Shown here piece after piece: positions 39,053-51,119 of a DNA stretch of 64,000 nucleotides; the stretch's first letter is position 1; each line of letters starts with the position of its first letter. The position numbers and the translations under genes are program-made. Source of the DNA: Coriaria nepalensis. Its lineage: Eukaryota > Streptophyta > Magnoliopsida > Cucurbitales > Coriariaceae. The DNA lies in the NCBI GenBank assembly GCA_027186245.1, contig CP114481.1:48887501-48951500 (forward strand), written 5' to 3'. The notes under the pieces were generated by a model. It was not told the DNA's origin, searched no databases, and saw nothing but the letters and a program-made list of their open reading frames with translations.

Positions 39053-42000
39053 TCATTGCAAGGAAAGTGTGCATTCGTTTAACCTTAAAATCATTTCTAT
39101 CAGTCATTTCAGGTCAATAACTAATTTCAAAGCAATTCGAACAAATTCTATTTTTGCACTACAAAAACAAGTTTTGTGCTTAACTTGCAAATGATCATTC
39201 AAAAGAAAGTGTGCATTCATTTAATCTTAAAATCATTTCAATCAGTCATTTCAAGTAAATATCATATTCCAAAGCAATTCGAACGAATTCTAGTTTTGCA
39301 CTAGAGACACAACTTTTGTGCATAACTTGCAAATGATCATCGCAAGGAAAGTGTTCATTCGTTTAACCTTAAAATCATTTCAATGAGTCATTTCAAGTCA
39401 ATAACTTTTTTCAAAGCAAGTCGAATGAATTCTAGTTTTGCACTACAAACACAAGTTTTGTGGACAACACCTAAATGATCATTGCAAGGAAAGTGTGCAT
39501 TCTTTTAACCTTAAAATCATTTCAATGAGTCATTTCAAGTCAATAACTAATTTGAAAGCAATTCGAACGAATTCTAGTTTTGCACTACAGACGCAACTTT
39601 TGTGCATAACTTGCAAATGATCATCGCAAGGAAAGTGTGCATTCGTTTAACCTTAAAATCATTTCAATGAGTCATTTCAAGTCAATAACTAATTTCAAAG
39701 CAATTCGAAGGAATTCTATTTTTGCACTATAAAAACAAGTTTTGTGCATAACTTGCAAATGATCATTCCAAGGCAAGTGTGCATTCGTTTAAAATTAAAA
39801 TCATTTCAATCAGTCATTTCAAGTCAATAACTTTTTTCAAAGCAAGTCGAATGAATTCTAGTTTTGCACTATAGAATCAATTTTTGTGCATAACACGCAA
39901 ATGATCATTGCAAGGAAAGTGTGCATTCTTTTAACCTTAAAATCATTTCAATGAGTCATTTCAAGTCAATAACTTATTTCAAAGCAATTCGAACGAATTC
40001 TATTTTTGCACTACAGACACAACTTTTGTGCATAACTTGCAAATGATCATTCCAAGGAAAGTGTGCATTCGTTTAAAATTAAAATCATTTCAATCAGTCA
40101 TTTCAAGTCAATAACTTTTTTCAAAGCAAGTCGAACGAATTCTAGTTTTGCACTATAGAATCAGTTTTTGTGCATAACTTGCGAATGATCATTGCAAGGA
40201 AAGTGTGCATTCGTTTAACCTTAAAATCATTTCAATGAGTCATTTCAAGTCAATAACTAATTTCGAAGCAATTAGAACGAATTCTATTTTTGCACTACAA
40301 AAAAAAGTTTTGTGCATAACTTGCAAATGATCATTCCAAGGAAAGTGTGCATTGATTTAATCTTAAAATCATTTCAATCAGTCATTTCAAGTAAATATCA
40401 TATTCCAAAGCAATTCAAACGAATTCTATTTTTGTCCTACAAACACAATTTTTGTGCATAACTTGCAAATGATCATTCCAAGGAAAGTGTGCATTCGTTT
40501 AAAATTAAAATCATTTCAATCAGTCATTTCAACTCAATAACTTTTTTCAAAGCAAGTCGATTGAATTCTAGTTTTGCACTACAGACACAACTTTTGTGCA
40601 TAACTTGCAAATGATCATTGCAAGGAAAGTGTGCATTCATTTAACCTTAAAATCATTTCAATGAGTCATTTCAAGTCAATCACTAATTTCAAAGCAATTC
40701 GAACGAATTCTAGTTTTCCACTACAGACACAACTTTTGTGCATAACTTGCAAATGATCATCGCAAGGAAAGTGTGAATTCGTTTAACCTTAAAATCATTT
40801 CAATGAGTCATGTCAAGTCAATAACTAATTTCAAAGCAATTCGAACGAATTCTATTTTTGCACTATAAAAATAAGTTTTGTGCATAACTTGCAAATGATC
40901 AATCCAAGGAAAGTGTGCATTCGTTTAAAATTAAAATCATTTCAATCAGTCATTTCAAGTCAATAACTTTTTTCAAAGCAAGTCGAATGAATTCTAGTTT
41001 TGCACTACAGACACAACTTTTGTGCATAACTTACAAATGATCATTGCAAGGAAAGTGTGTATTCGTTTAACCTTAAAATCATTTCAATGAGTTATTTCAA
41101 GTCAATAACTTTTTTAAAAGCAAGTCGAATGAATTCTAGTTTTGCACTACAAACACAAGTTTTTGCACAACACGCAAATGATCATTGCAAGGAAAGTGTG
41201 CATTCTTTTAACCTTAAAATCATTTCAATGAGTCATTTCAAGTCAATAACTTATTTCAAAGCAATTCGAACAAATTCTATTTTTGCACTACAGACACAAC
41301 TTTTGTGCTTAACTTGCAAATGATCATTGCAAGGAAAGTGTGTATTCGTTTAACCTTAAAATCATTTCAATGAGTTATTTCAAGTCAATAACTTTTTTAA
41401 AAGCAAGTCGAATGAATTCTAGTTTTGCACTACAAACACAAGTTTTTGCACAACACGCAAATGATCATTGCAAGGAAAGTGTGCATTCTTTTAACCTTAA
41501 AATCATTTCAATGAGTCATTTCAAGTCAATAACTTATTTCAAAGCAATTCGAACGAATTCTATTTTTGCACTACAGACACAACTTTTGTGCTTAACTTGC
41601 AAATGATCATTGCAAGGAAAGTGTGCATTCGTTTAACCTTAAAATCATTTCTATCAGTCATTTCAGGTCAATAACTAATTTCAAAGCAATTCGAACAAAT
41701 TCTATTTTTGCACTACAAAAACAAGTTTTGTGCTTAACTTGCAAATGATCATTCAAAAGAAAGTGTGCATTCATTTAATCTTAAAATCATTTCAATCAGT
41801 CATTTCAAGTAAATATCATATTCCAAAGCAATTCGAACGAATTCTATTTTTGCCCTACAAACACAACTTTTTTGCATAACTTGCAAATGATCATTGCAAG
41901 GAAAGTGTGTATTCGTTTAACCTTAAAATCATTTCAATGAGTCATTTCAAGTCAATAATTTTTTTCAAAGCAAGTCGAATGAATTCTAGTTTTGCACTAC

Positions 42001-45000
42001 AAACACAAGTTTTGTGGACAACACGCAAATGATCATTGCAAGGAAAGTGTGCATTCTTTTAACCTTAAAATCATTTCAATGAGTCATTTCAAGTCAATAA
42101 CTAATTTGAAAGCAATTCGAACGAATTCTTGTTTTGCACTACAGACACAACTTTTGTGCATAACTTGCAAATGATCATCGCAAGGAAAGTGTGCATTCGT
42201 TTAACCTTAAAATCATTTCAATGAGTCATTTCAAGTCAATAACTAATTTCAAAGCAATTCGAAGGAATTCTATTTTTGCACTATAAAAACAAGTTTTGTG
42301 CATAACTTGCAAATGATCATTCCAAGGAAAGTGTGCATTCGTTTAAAATTAAAATCATTTCAATCAGTCATTTCAAGTCAATAACTTTTTTCAAAGCAAG
42401 TTGAATGAATTCTAGTTTTGCACTATAGAATCAATTTTTGTGCATAACACGCAAATGATCATTGCAAGGAAAGTGTGCATTCTTTTAACCTTAAAATCAT
42501 TTCAATGAGTCATTTCAAGTCAATAACTTATTTCAAAGCAATTCGAACGAATTCTATTTTTGCACTACAGACACAACTTTTGTGCATAACTTGCAAATGA
42601 TCATTCCAAGGAAAGTGTGCATTCGTTTAAAATTAAAATCATTTCAATCAGTCATTTCAAGTCAATAACTTTTTTCAAAGCAAGTCGAACGAATTCTAGT
42701 TTTGCACTATAGAATCAGTTTTTGTGCATAACTTGCGAATGATCATTGCAAGGAAAGTGTGCATTCGTTTAACCTTAAAATCATTTCAATGAGTCATTTC
42801 AAGTCAATAACTAATTTCGAAGCAATTCGAACGAATTCTATTTTTGCACTACAAAAAAAAGTTTTGTGCATAACTTGCAAATGATCATTCCAAGGAAAGT
42901 GTGCAATGATTTAATCTTAAAATCATTTCAATCAGTCATTTCAAGTAAATATCATATTCCAAAGCAATTCAAACGAATTCTATTTTTGTCCTACAAACAC
43001 AATTTTTGTGCATAACTTGCAAATGATCATTCCAAGGAAAGTGTGCATTCGTTTAAAATTAAAATCATTTCAATCAGTCATTTCAACTCAATAACTTTTT
43101 TCAAAGCAAGTCGATTGAATTCTAGTTTTGCACTACAGACACAACTTTTGTGCATAACTTGCAAATGATCACTGCAAGGAAAGTGTGCATTCATTTAACC
43201 TTAAAATCATTTCATTGAGTCATTTCAAGTCAATCACTAATTTCAAAGCAATTCGAACGAATTCTAGTTTTCCACTACAGACACAACTTTTGTGCATAAC
43301 TTGCAAATGATCATCGCAAGGAAAGTGTGAATTCGTTTAACCTTAAAATCATTTCAATGAGTCATGTCAAGTCAATAACTAATTTCAAAGCAATTTAGAA
43401 CGAATTCTATTTTTGCACTATAAAAATAAGTTTTGTGCATAACTTGCAAATGATCAATCCAAGGAAAGTGTGCATTCGTTTAAAATTAAAATCATTTCAA
43501 TCAGTCATTTCAAGTCAATAACTTTTTTCAAAGCAAGTCGAATGAATTCTAGTTTTGCACTACAGACACAACTTTTGTGCATAACTTACAAATGATCATT
43601 GCAAGGAAAGTGTGTATTCGTTTAACCTTAAAATCATTTCAATGAGTTATTTCAAGTCAATAACTTTTTTAAAAGCAAGTCGAATGAATTCTAGTTTTGC
43701 ACTACAAACACAAGTTTTTGCACAACACGCAAATGATCATTGCAAGGAAAGTGTGCATTCTTTTAACCTTAAAATCATTTCAATGAGTCATTTCAAGTCA
43801 ATAACTTATTTCAAAGCAATTCGAACAAATTCTATTTTTGCACTACAGACACAACTTTTGTGCTTAACTTGCAAATGATCATTGCAAGGAAAGTGTGTAT
43901 TCGTTTAACCTTAAAATCATTTCAATGAGTTATTTCAAGTCAATAACTTTTTTAAAAGCAAGTCGAATGAATTCTAGTTTTGCACTACAAACACAAGTTT
44001 TTGCACAACACGCAAATGATCATTGCAAGGAAAGTGTGCATTCTTTTAACCTTAAAATCATTTCAATGAGTCATTTCAAGTCAATAACTTATTTCAAAGC
44101 AATTCGAACGAATTCTATTTTTGCACTACAGACACAACTTTTGTGCTTAACTTGCAAATGATCATTGCAAGGAAAGTGTGCATTCGTTTAACCTTAAAAT
44201 CATTTCTATCAGTCATTTCAGGTCAATAACTAATTTCAAAGCAATTCGAACAAATTCTATTTTTGCACTACAAAAACAAGTTTTGTGCTTAACTTGCAAA
44301 TGATCATTCAAAAGAAAGTGTGCATTCATTTAATCTTAAAATCATTTCAATCAGTCATTTCAAGTAAATATCATATTCCAAAGCAATTCGAACGAATTCT
44401 ATTTTTGCCCTACAAACACAACTTTTTTGCATAACTTGCAAATGATCATTGCAAGGAAAGTGTGTATTCGTTTAACCTTAAAATCATTTCAATGAGTCAT
44501 TTCAAGTCAATAATTTTTTTCAAAGCAAGTCGAATGAATTCTAGTTTTGCACTACAAACACAAGTTTTGTGGACAACACGCAAATGATCATTGCAAGGAA
44601 AGTGTGCATTCTTTTAACCTTAAAATCATTTCAATGAGTCATTTCAAGTCAATAACTAATTTGAAAGCAATTCGAACGAATTCTTGTTTTGCACTACAGA
44701 CACAACTTTTGTGCATAACTTGCAAATGATCATCGCAAGGAAAGTGTGCATTCGTTTAACCTTAAAATCATTTCAATGAGTCATTTCAAGTCAATAACTA
44801 ATTTCAAAGCAATTCGAAGGAATTCTATTTTTGCACTATAAAAACAAGTTTTGTGCATAACTTGCAAATGATCATTCCAAGGAAAGTGTGCATTCGTTTA
44901 AAATTAAAATCATTTCAATCAGTCATTTCAAGTCAATAACTTTTTTCAAAGCAAGTTGAATGAATTCTAGTTTTGCACTATAGAATCAATTTTTGTGCAT

Positions 45001-45801
45001 AACACGCAAATGATCATTGCAAGGAAAGTGTGCATTCTTTTAACCTTAAAATCATTTCAATGAGTCATTTCAAGTCAATAACTTATTTCAAAGCAATTCG
45101 AACGAATTCTATTTTTGCACTACAGACACAACTTTTGTGCATAACTTGCAAATGATCATTCCAAGGAAAGTGTGCATTCGTTTAAAATTAAAATCATTTC
45201 AATCAGTCATTTCAAGTCAATAACTTTTTTCAAAGCAAGTCGAACGAATTCTAGTTTTGCACTATAGAATCAGTTTTTGTGCATAACTTGCGAATGATCA
45301 TTGCAAGGAAAGTGTGCATTCGTTTAACCTTAAAATCATTTCAATGAGTCATTTCAAGTCAATAACTAATTTCGAAGCAATTCGAACGAATTCTATTTTT
45401 GCACTACAAAAAAAAGTTTTGTGCATAACTTGCAAATGATCATTCCAAGGAAAGTGTGCAATGATTTAATCTTAAAATCATTTCAATCAGTCATTTCAAG
45501 TAAATATCATATTCCAAAGCAATTCAAACGAATTCTATTTTTGTCCTACAAACACAATTTTTGTGCATAACTTGCAAATGATCATTCCAAGGAAAGTGTG
45601 CATTCGTTTAAAATTAAAATCATTTCAATCAGTCATTTCAACTCAATAACTTTTTTCAAAGCAAGTCGATTGAATTCTAGTTTTGCACTACAGACACAAC
45701 TTTTGTGCATAACTTGCAAATGATCATTGCAAGGAAAGTGTGCATTCATTTAACCTTAAAATCATTTCATTGAGTCATTTCAAGTCAATCACTAATTTCA
45801 A

Positions 45802-45925
45802 AGCAAGTCGAACGAATTCTAGTTTTGCACTATAGAATCAGTTTTTGTGCATAACTTGCGAATGATCATTGCAAGGAAAGTGTGCATTCGTTTAACCTTA
45901 AAATCATTTCAATGAGTCATGTCAA
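45802..45925 (+). repeat. Conversion-like patch inside the fourth 18-mer unit
   Basis: At this point the unit should read AATTCGAACGAATTCTAG then TTTTCCACTACAGACAC and GATCATCGC, as at 43252-43370. Instead it reads AAGTCGAACG, CACTATAGAATCAG, CTTGCGAATGATCATTGC, identical as far as I read to the monomer at 45234-45360. TAGAATC is at 45265 and 45833, 568 bp or four monomers apart. Both flanks (TCAATCACTAATTTC before, GAGTCATGTCAAG after) keep the original order and the unit length is unchanged. Confidence 0.78.
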
Positions 45926-46140
45926 GTCAATAACTAATTTCAAAGCAATTTAGAACGAATTCTATTTTTGCACTATAAAAATAAGTTTTGTGCATAACTT
46001 GCAAATGATCAATCCAAGGAAAGTGTGCATTCGTTTAAAATTAAAATCATTTCAATCAGTCATTTCAAGTCAATAACTTTTTTCAAAGCAAGTCGAATGA
46101 ATTCTAGTTTTGCACTACAGACACAACTTTTGTGCATAAC

Positions 46141-48411
46141 TTACAAATGATCATTGCAAGGAAAGTGTGTATTCGTTTAACCTTAAAATCATTTCAATGA
46201 GTTATTTCAAGTCAATAACTTTTTTAAAAGCAAGTCGAATGAATTCTAGTTTTGCACTACAAACACAAGTTTTTGCACAACACGCAAATGATCATTGCAA
46301 GGAAAGTGTGCATTCTTTTAACCTTAAAATCATTTCAATGAGTCATTTCAAGTCAATAACTTATTTCAAAGCAATTCGAACGAATTCTATTTTTGCACTA
46401 CAGACACAACTTTTGTGCTTAACTTGCAAATGATCATTGCAAGGAAAGTGTGCATTCGTTTAACCTTAAAATCATTTCTATCAGTCATTTCAGGTCAATA
46501 ACTAATTTCAAAGCAATTCGAACAAATTCTATTTTTGCACTACGAAAACAAGTTTTGTGCTTAACTTGCAAATGATCATTCAAAAGAAAGTGTGCATTCA
46601 TTTAATCTTAAAATCATTTCAATCAGTCATTTCAAGTAAATATCATATTCCAAAGCAATTCGAACGAATTCTAGTTTTGCACTAGAGACACAACTTTTGT
46701 GCATAACTTGCAAATGATCATCGCAAGGAAAGTGTTCATTCGTTTAACCTTAAAATCATTTCAATGAGTCATTTCAAGTCAATAACTAATTTCAAAGCAA
46801 TTCGAACGAATTCGATTTTTGCACTACAAAAACAAGTTTTGTGCATAAGTTGCAAATGATCATTCCAAGGAAAGTGTGCATTCATTTAACCTTAAAATCA
46901 TTTCAATCAGTCATTTCAAGTAAATATCATATTTCAAAGCAATCCGAACGAATTCTATTTTTGCACTACAAACTCAACTTTTGCGCATAACTTGCAAATG
47001 ATCATTGCAAGGAAAGTGTCCATTCGTTTAACCTTAAAATCGTTTCAATGAGTCATTTCAAGTCAATAACTAATTTCAAAGCAATTCGAACGAATTCTAG
47101 TTTTGCACTAGAGACACAACTTTTGGGCATAACTTGCAAATGATCATCGCAAGGAAAGTGTTCTTTCGTTTAACCTTAAAATCATTTCAATGAGTCATTT
47201 CCAGTCAATAACTAATTTCAAAGCAATTCGAACGAATTCTATTTTTGCACTACAAAAACAAGTTTTGTGCATAAGTTGCAAATGATCATTCCAAGGAAAG
47301 TGTGCATTCATTTAACCTTAAAATCATTTCAATCAGTCATTTCAACTAAATATCATATTTCAAAGCAATCCGAACGAATTCTATTTTTGCACTACAAACA
47401 CAACTTTTGTCCATAACTTGCAAATGATCATTGCAAGGAAAGTGTCCATTCGTTTAACCTTAAAATCATTCCAATGAGTCATTTCAAGTCAATAACTAAT
47501 TTCAAAGCAATTCGAACGAATTCTAGTTTTGCAATACAGACACAACTTTTGTGCATAACTTGCAAATGATCATCGCAAGGAAAGTGTGCATTCGTTTAAC
47601 AATAAAATCATTTCAGTGAGTCATTTCAAGTCAATAACTAATTTGAAAGCAATTCGAACGAATTCTAGTTTTCCACTACAGACACAACTTTTGTGCATAA
47701 CTTGCAGATGATCATCGCAAGGAAAGTGTGCATTCGTTTAACCTTAAAATCATTTCAATGAGTCATTTCAAGTCAATAACTAATTTCAAAGCAATTCGAA
47801 GGAATTCTATTGTTGCACTATAAAAACAAGTTTTGTGCATAACTTGCAAATGATCATTCCAAGGAAAGTGTGCATTCGTTTAAAATTAAAATCATTTCAA
47901 TGACTCATTTCAAGTAAATAACTTATTTCAAAGCAAGTCGAACGAATTCTAGGTTTGCACTACAGACACAACTTTTGTGCTTAACTTGCAAATGATCATC
48001 CCAAGGAAAGTGTGCATTCGATTAGAATTAAAATCATTTCAATGAGTCATTTCAAGTCAATACCGTTTTTCAATGCAAGTCGAATGAATTCTAGGTTCGC
48101 ACTACAGACACAACTTTTGTGCATAACTTGCAAATGATCATCGCAAGGAAAGTGTGCATTCGTTTAACCTTAAAATCATTTCAATGAGTCATTTCAAGTC
48201 AATAACTAATTTCGAGGCAATTCGAACGAATTCTATTTTTGCCCTACAAAAAAAAGTTTTGTGCATAACTTCCAAATGATCATTCCAGGGAAAGTGTGCA
48301 TTGATTTAATCTTAAAATCATTTCAATCAGTCATTTCAAGTAAATATCATATTCCAAAGCAATTCGAACGAATTCTATTTTTGCCCTACAAACACAATTT
48401 TTGTGCATAAC
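46141..48411 (+). repeat. One 16-monomer unit of the earlier 2277-bp type
   Basis: After the fourth 18-mer unit the array returns to the order of 26190-36855: TGCACTAGAGACAC at about 46678, GAATTCGATTTTTGC, AATCCGAACG, GTTCGCACTAC, then TTTTTGCCCTAC. Unit marks 46167 and 48438 are 2271 bp apart, the 16-mer length without the 6-bp TTTGCA insertion. Private changes include CACTACGAAAAC near 46541 and TTTTGGGCATAAC near 47122. Confidence 0.83.
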
Positions 48412-50565
48412 TTGCAAATGATCATTGCAAGGAAAGTGTGTATTCGTTTAACCTTAAAATCATTTCAATGAGTTATTTCAAGTCAATAACTTTTTTAAAA
48501 GCAAGTCGAATGAATTCTAGTTTTGCACTACAAACACAAGTTTTTGCACAACACGCAAATGATCATTGCAAGGAAAGTGTGCATTCTTTTAACCTTAAAA
48601 TCATTTCAATGAGTCATTTCAAGTCAATAACTTATTTCAAAGCAATTCGAACGAATTCTATTTTTGCACTACAGACACAACTTTTGTGCTTAACTTGCAA
48701 ATGATCATTGCATTTGCAAGGAAAGTGTGCATTCGTTTAACCTTAAAATCATTTCTATCAGTCATTTCAGGTCAATAACTAATTTCAAAGCAATTCGAAC
48801 AAATTCTATTTTTGCACTACAAAAACAAGTTTTGTGCTTAACTTGCAAATGATCATTCAAAAGAAAGTGTGCATTCATTTAATCTTAAAATCATTTCAAT
48901 CAGTCATTTCAAGTAAATATCATATTCCAAAGCAATTGGAACGAATTCTATTTTTGCCCTACAAACACAACTTTTTTGCATAACTTGCAAATGACCATTG
49001 CAAGGAAAGTGTGTATTCGTTTAACCTTAAAATCATTTCAATGAGTCATTTCAAGTCAATAACTTTTTTCAAAGCAAGTCAAATGAATTCTAGTTTTGCA
49101 CTACAAACACAAGTTTTGTGGACAACACGCAAATGATCATTGCAAGGAAAGTGTGCATTCTTTTAACCTTAAAATCATTTCAATGAGTCATTTCAAGTCA
49201 ATAACTAATTTGAAAGCAATTCGAACGAATTCTAGTTTTGCACTACAGACACAACTTTTGTGCATAACTTGCAAATGATCATCGCAAGGAAAGTGTGCAT
49301 TCGTTTAACCTTAAAATCATTTCAATGAGTCATTTCAAGTCAATAACTAATTTCAAAGCAATTCGAAGGAATTCTATTTTTGCACTATAAAAACAAGTTT
49401 TGTGCATAACTTGCAAATGATCATTCCAAGGAAAGTGTGCATTCGTTTAAAATTAAAATCATTTCAATCAGTCATTTCAAGTCAATAACTTTTTTCAAAG
49501 CAAGTCGAATGAATTCTAGTTTTGCACTATAGAATCAATTTTTGTGCATAACACGCAAATGATCATTGCAAGGAAAGTGTGCATTCTTTTAACCTTAAAA
49601 TCATTTCAATGAGTCATTTCAAGTCAATAACTTATTTCAAAGCAATTCGAACGAATTCTATTTTTGCACTACAGACACAACTTTTGTGCATAACTTGCAA
49701 ATGATCATTCCAAGGAAAGTGTGCATTCGTTTAAAATTAAAATCATTTCAATCAGTCATTTCAAGTCAATAACTTTTTTCAAAGCAAGTCGAACGAATTC
49801 TAGTTTTGCACTATAGAATCAGTTTTTGTGCATAACTTGCGAATGATCATTGCAAGGAAAGTGTGCATTCGTTTAACCTTAAAATCATTTCAATGAGTCA
49901 TTTCAAGTCAATAACTAATTTCGAAGCAATTCGAACGAATTCTATTTTTGCACTACAAAGAAAAGTTTTGAGCATAACTTGCAAATGATCATTCCAAGGA
50001 AAGTGTGCATTCGTTTAAAATTAAAATCATTTCAATCAGTCATTTCAACTCAATAACTTTTTTCAAAGCAAGTCGATTGAATTCTAGTTTTGCACTACAG
50101 ACACAACTTTTGTGCATAACTTGCAAATGATCATTGCAAGGAAAGTGTGCATTCATTTAACCTTAAAATCATTTCAATGAGTCATTTCAAGTCAATCACT
50201 AATTTCAAAGCAATTCGGAGGAATTCTAGTTTTCCACTACAGACACAACTTTTGTGCATAACTTGCAAATGATCATCGCAAGGAAAGTGTGAATTCGTTT
50301 AACCTTAAAATCATTTCAATGAGTCATGTCAAGTCAATAACTAATTTCAAAGCAATTCGAACGAATTCTATTTTTGCACTATAAAAATAAGTTTTGTGCA
50401 TAACTTGCAAATGATCAATCCAAGGAAAGTGTGCATTCGTTTAAAATTAAAATCATTTCAATGAGTCATTTCAAGTCAATAACTTTTTTCAAAGCAAGTC
50501 GAATGAATTCTAGTTTTGCACTACAGACACAACTTTTGTGCATAACTTACAAATGATCATTGCAA
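48412..50565 (+). repeat. Partial 18-mer-type unit with a one-monomer deletion
   Basis: Follows the 18-mer order (marks at 48438 and 49096 are 658 bp apart as at 36226/36884, with the TTTGCA insertion at 48713). Near 49990 the monomer carrying GTGCATTGATTTAATC and TTTTTGTCCTAC, present at about 37795-37935, is missing, and GCACTACAAAGAAAAG leads straight to the AAAATTAAAATC monomer. The order then continues through GAGTCATGTCAAG at about 50325. Confidence 0.78.
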
Positions 50566-51119
50566 GGAAAGTGCGCATTCGTTTAACCATAAAATCATTT
50601 CAATGAGTCATTTCAAGTCAATACCGTTTTTCAAAGCAAGTCGAATGAATTCTAGGTTTGCACTACAGACACAACTTTTGTGCTTAACTTGCAAATGATC
50701 ATTGCAAGGAAAGTGTGCATTCGTTTAACCTTAAAATCATTTCAATGAGTCATTTCAAGTCAATAACTAATTTCGAAGCAATTCGAACGAATTCTATTTT
50801 TGCACTACAAAAACCAGTTTTGTGCATAACTTGCAAATGATCATCCCAAGGAAAGTGTGCATTGATTTAATCTTAAAATCATTTTAATCAGTCATTTCAA
50901 GTAAATATCATATTCCAAAGCAATTCAAACGAATTCTATTTTTGCCCTACAAGCACAACTTTTGTGCATAACTTGCAAATGATCATTGCAAGGAAAGTGT
51001 GTATTCGTTTAACCTTAAAATCATTTCAATGAGTCATTTCAAGTCAATAACTTATTTCAAAGCAAGTCGAATGAATTCTAGTTTTGCACTACAAACACAA
51101 GTTTTGTGCATAACTTACA
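50566..51119 (+). repeat. Linking monomers
   Basis: Four monomers between the partial 18-mer and the duplicated segment. The first opens with GTGCGCATTCGTTTAACCATAAAATC and TACCGTTTTTCAAAGC, a combination that recurs at 54120 and 56392. The others carry CTAATTTCGAAGC, AAACCAGTTTTG, GATCATCCC and GTGCATTGATTTAATC. Only satellite sequence is present. Confidence 0.7.

Larger units (their letters stand above)
36200..46140 (+). repeat. HOR of 18 monomers (2554-2560 bp), four copies
   Basis: Units about 36200-38759 (2560 bp, still with the TTTGCA insertion), 38760-41313 (2554), 41314-43868 (2555, with one added base at GCAATTTAGAACG near 43394) and 43869-46140 (2272, shortened to 16 monomers). It shares its first ~650 bp with the 16-mer HOR, then runs on its own marks: TATAGAATCAATTTTTG, TATAGAATCAGTTTTTG, GAGTCATGTCAAG, GTGTGAATTCG, TTTTTGTCCTAC. 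Two 141-bp monomers per unit explain 18 x 142 minus 2. Units 1-2 have TGCACTAGAGACAC where units 3-4 have TGCCCTACAAACACAACTTTTTTGC. Confidence 0.88.

Noticed and set aside
12927..46140. The two 18-mers (2559 bp and 2554 bp) being one HOR
   Set aside because: The near-equal length comes from 18 x 142 with different indels (+3 against -2), and the monomer order and diagnostic changes differ.
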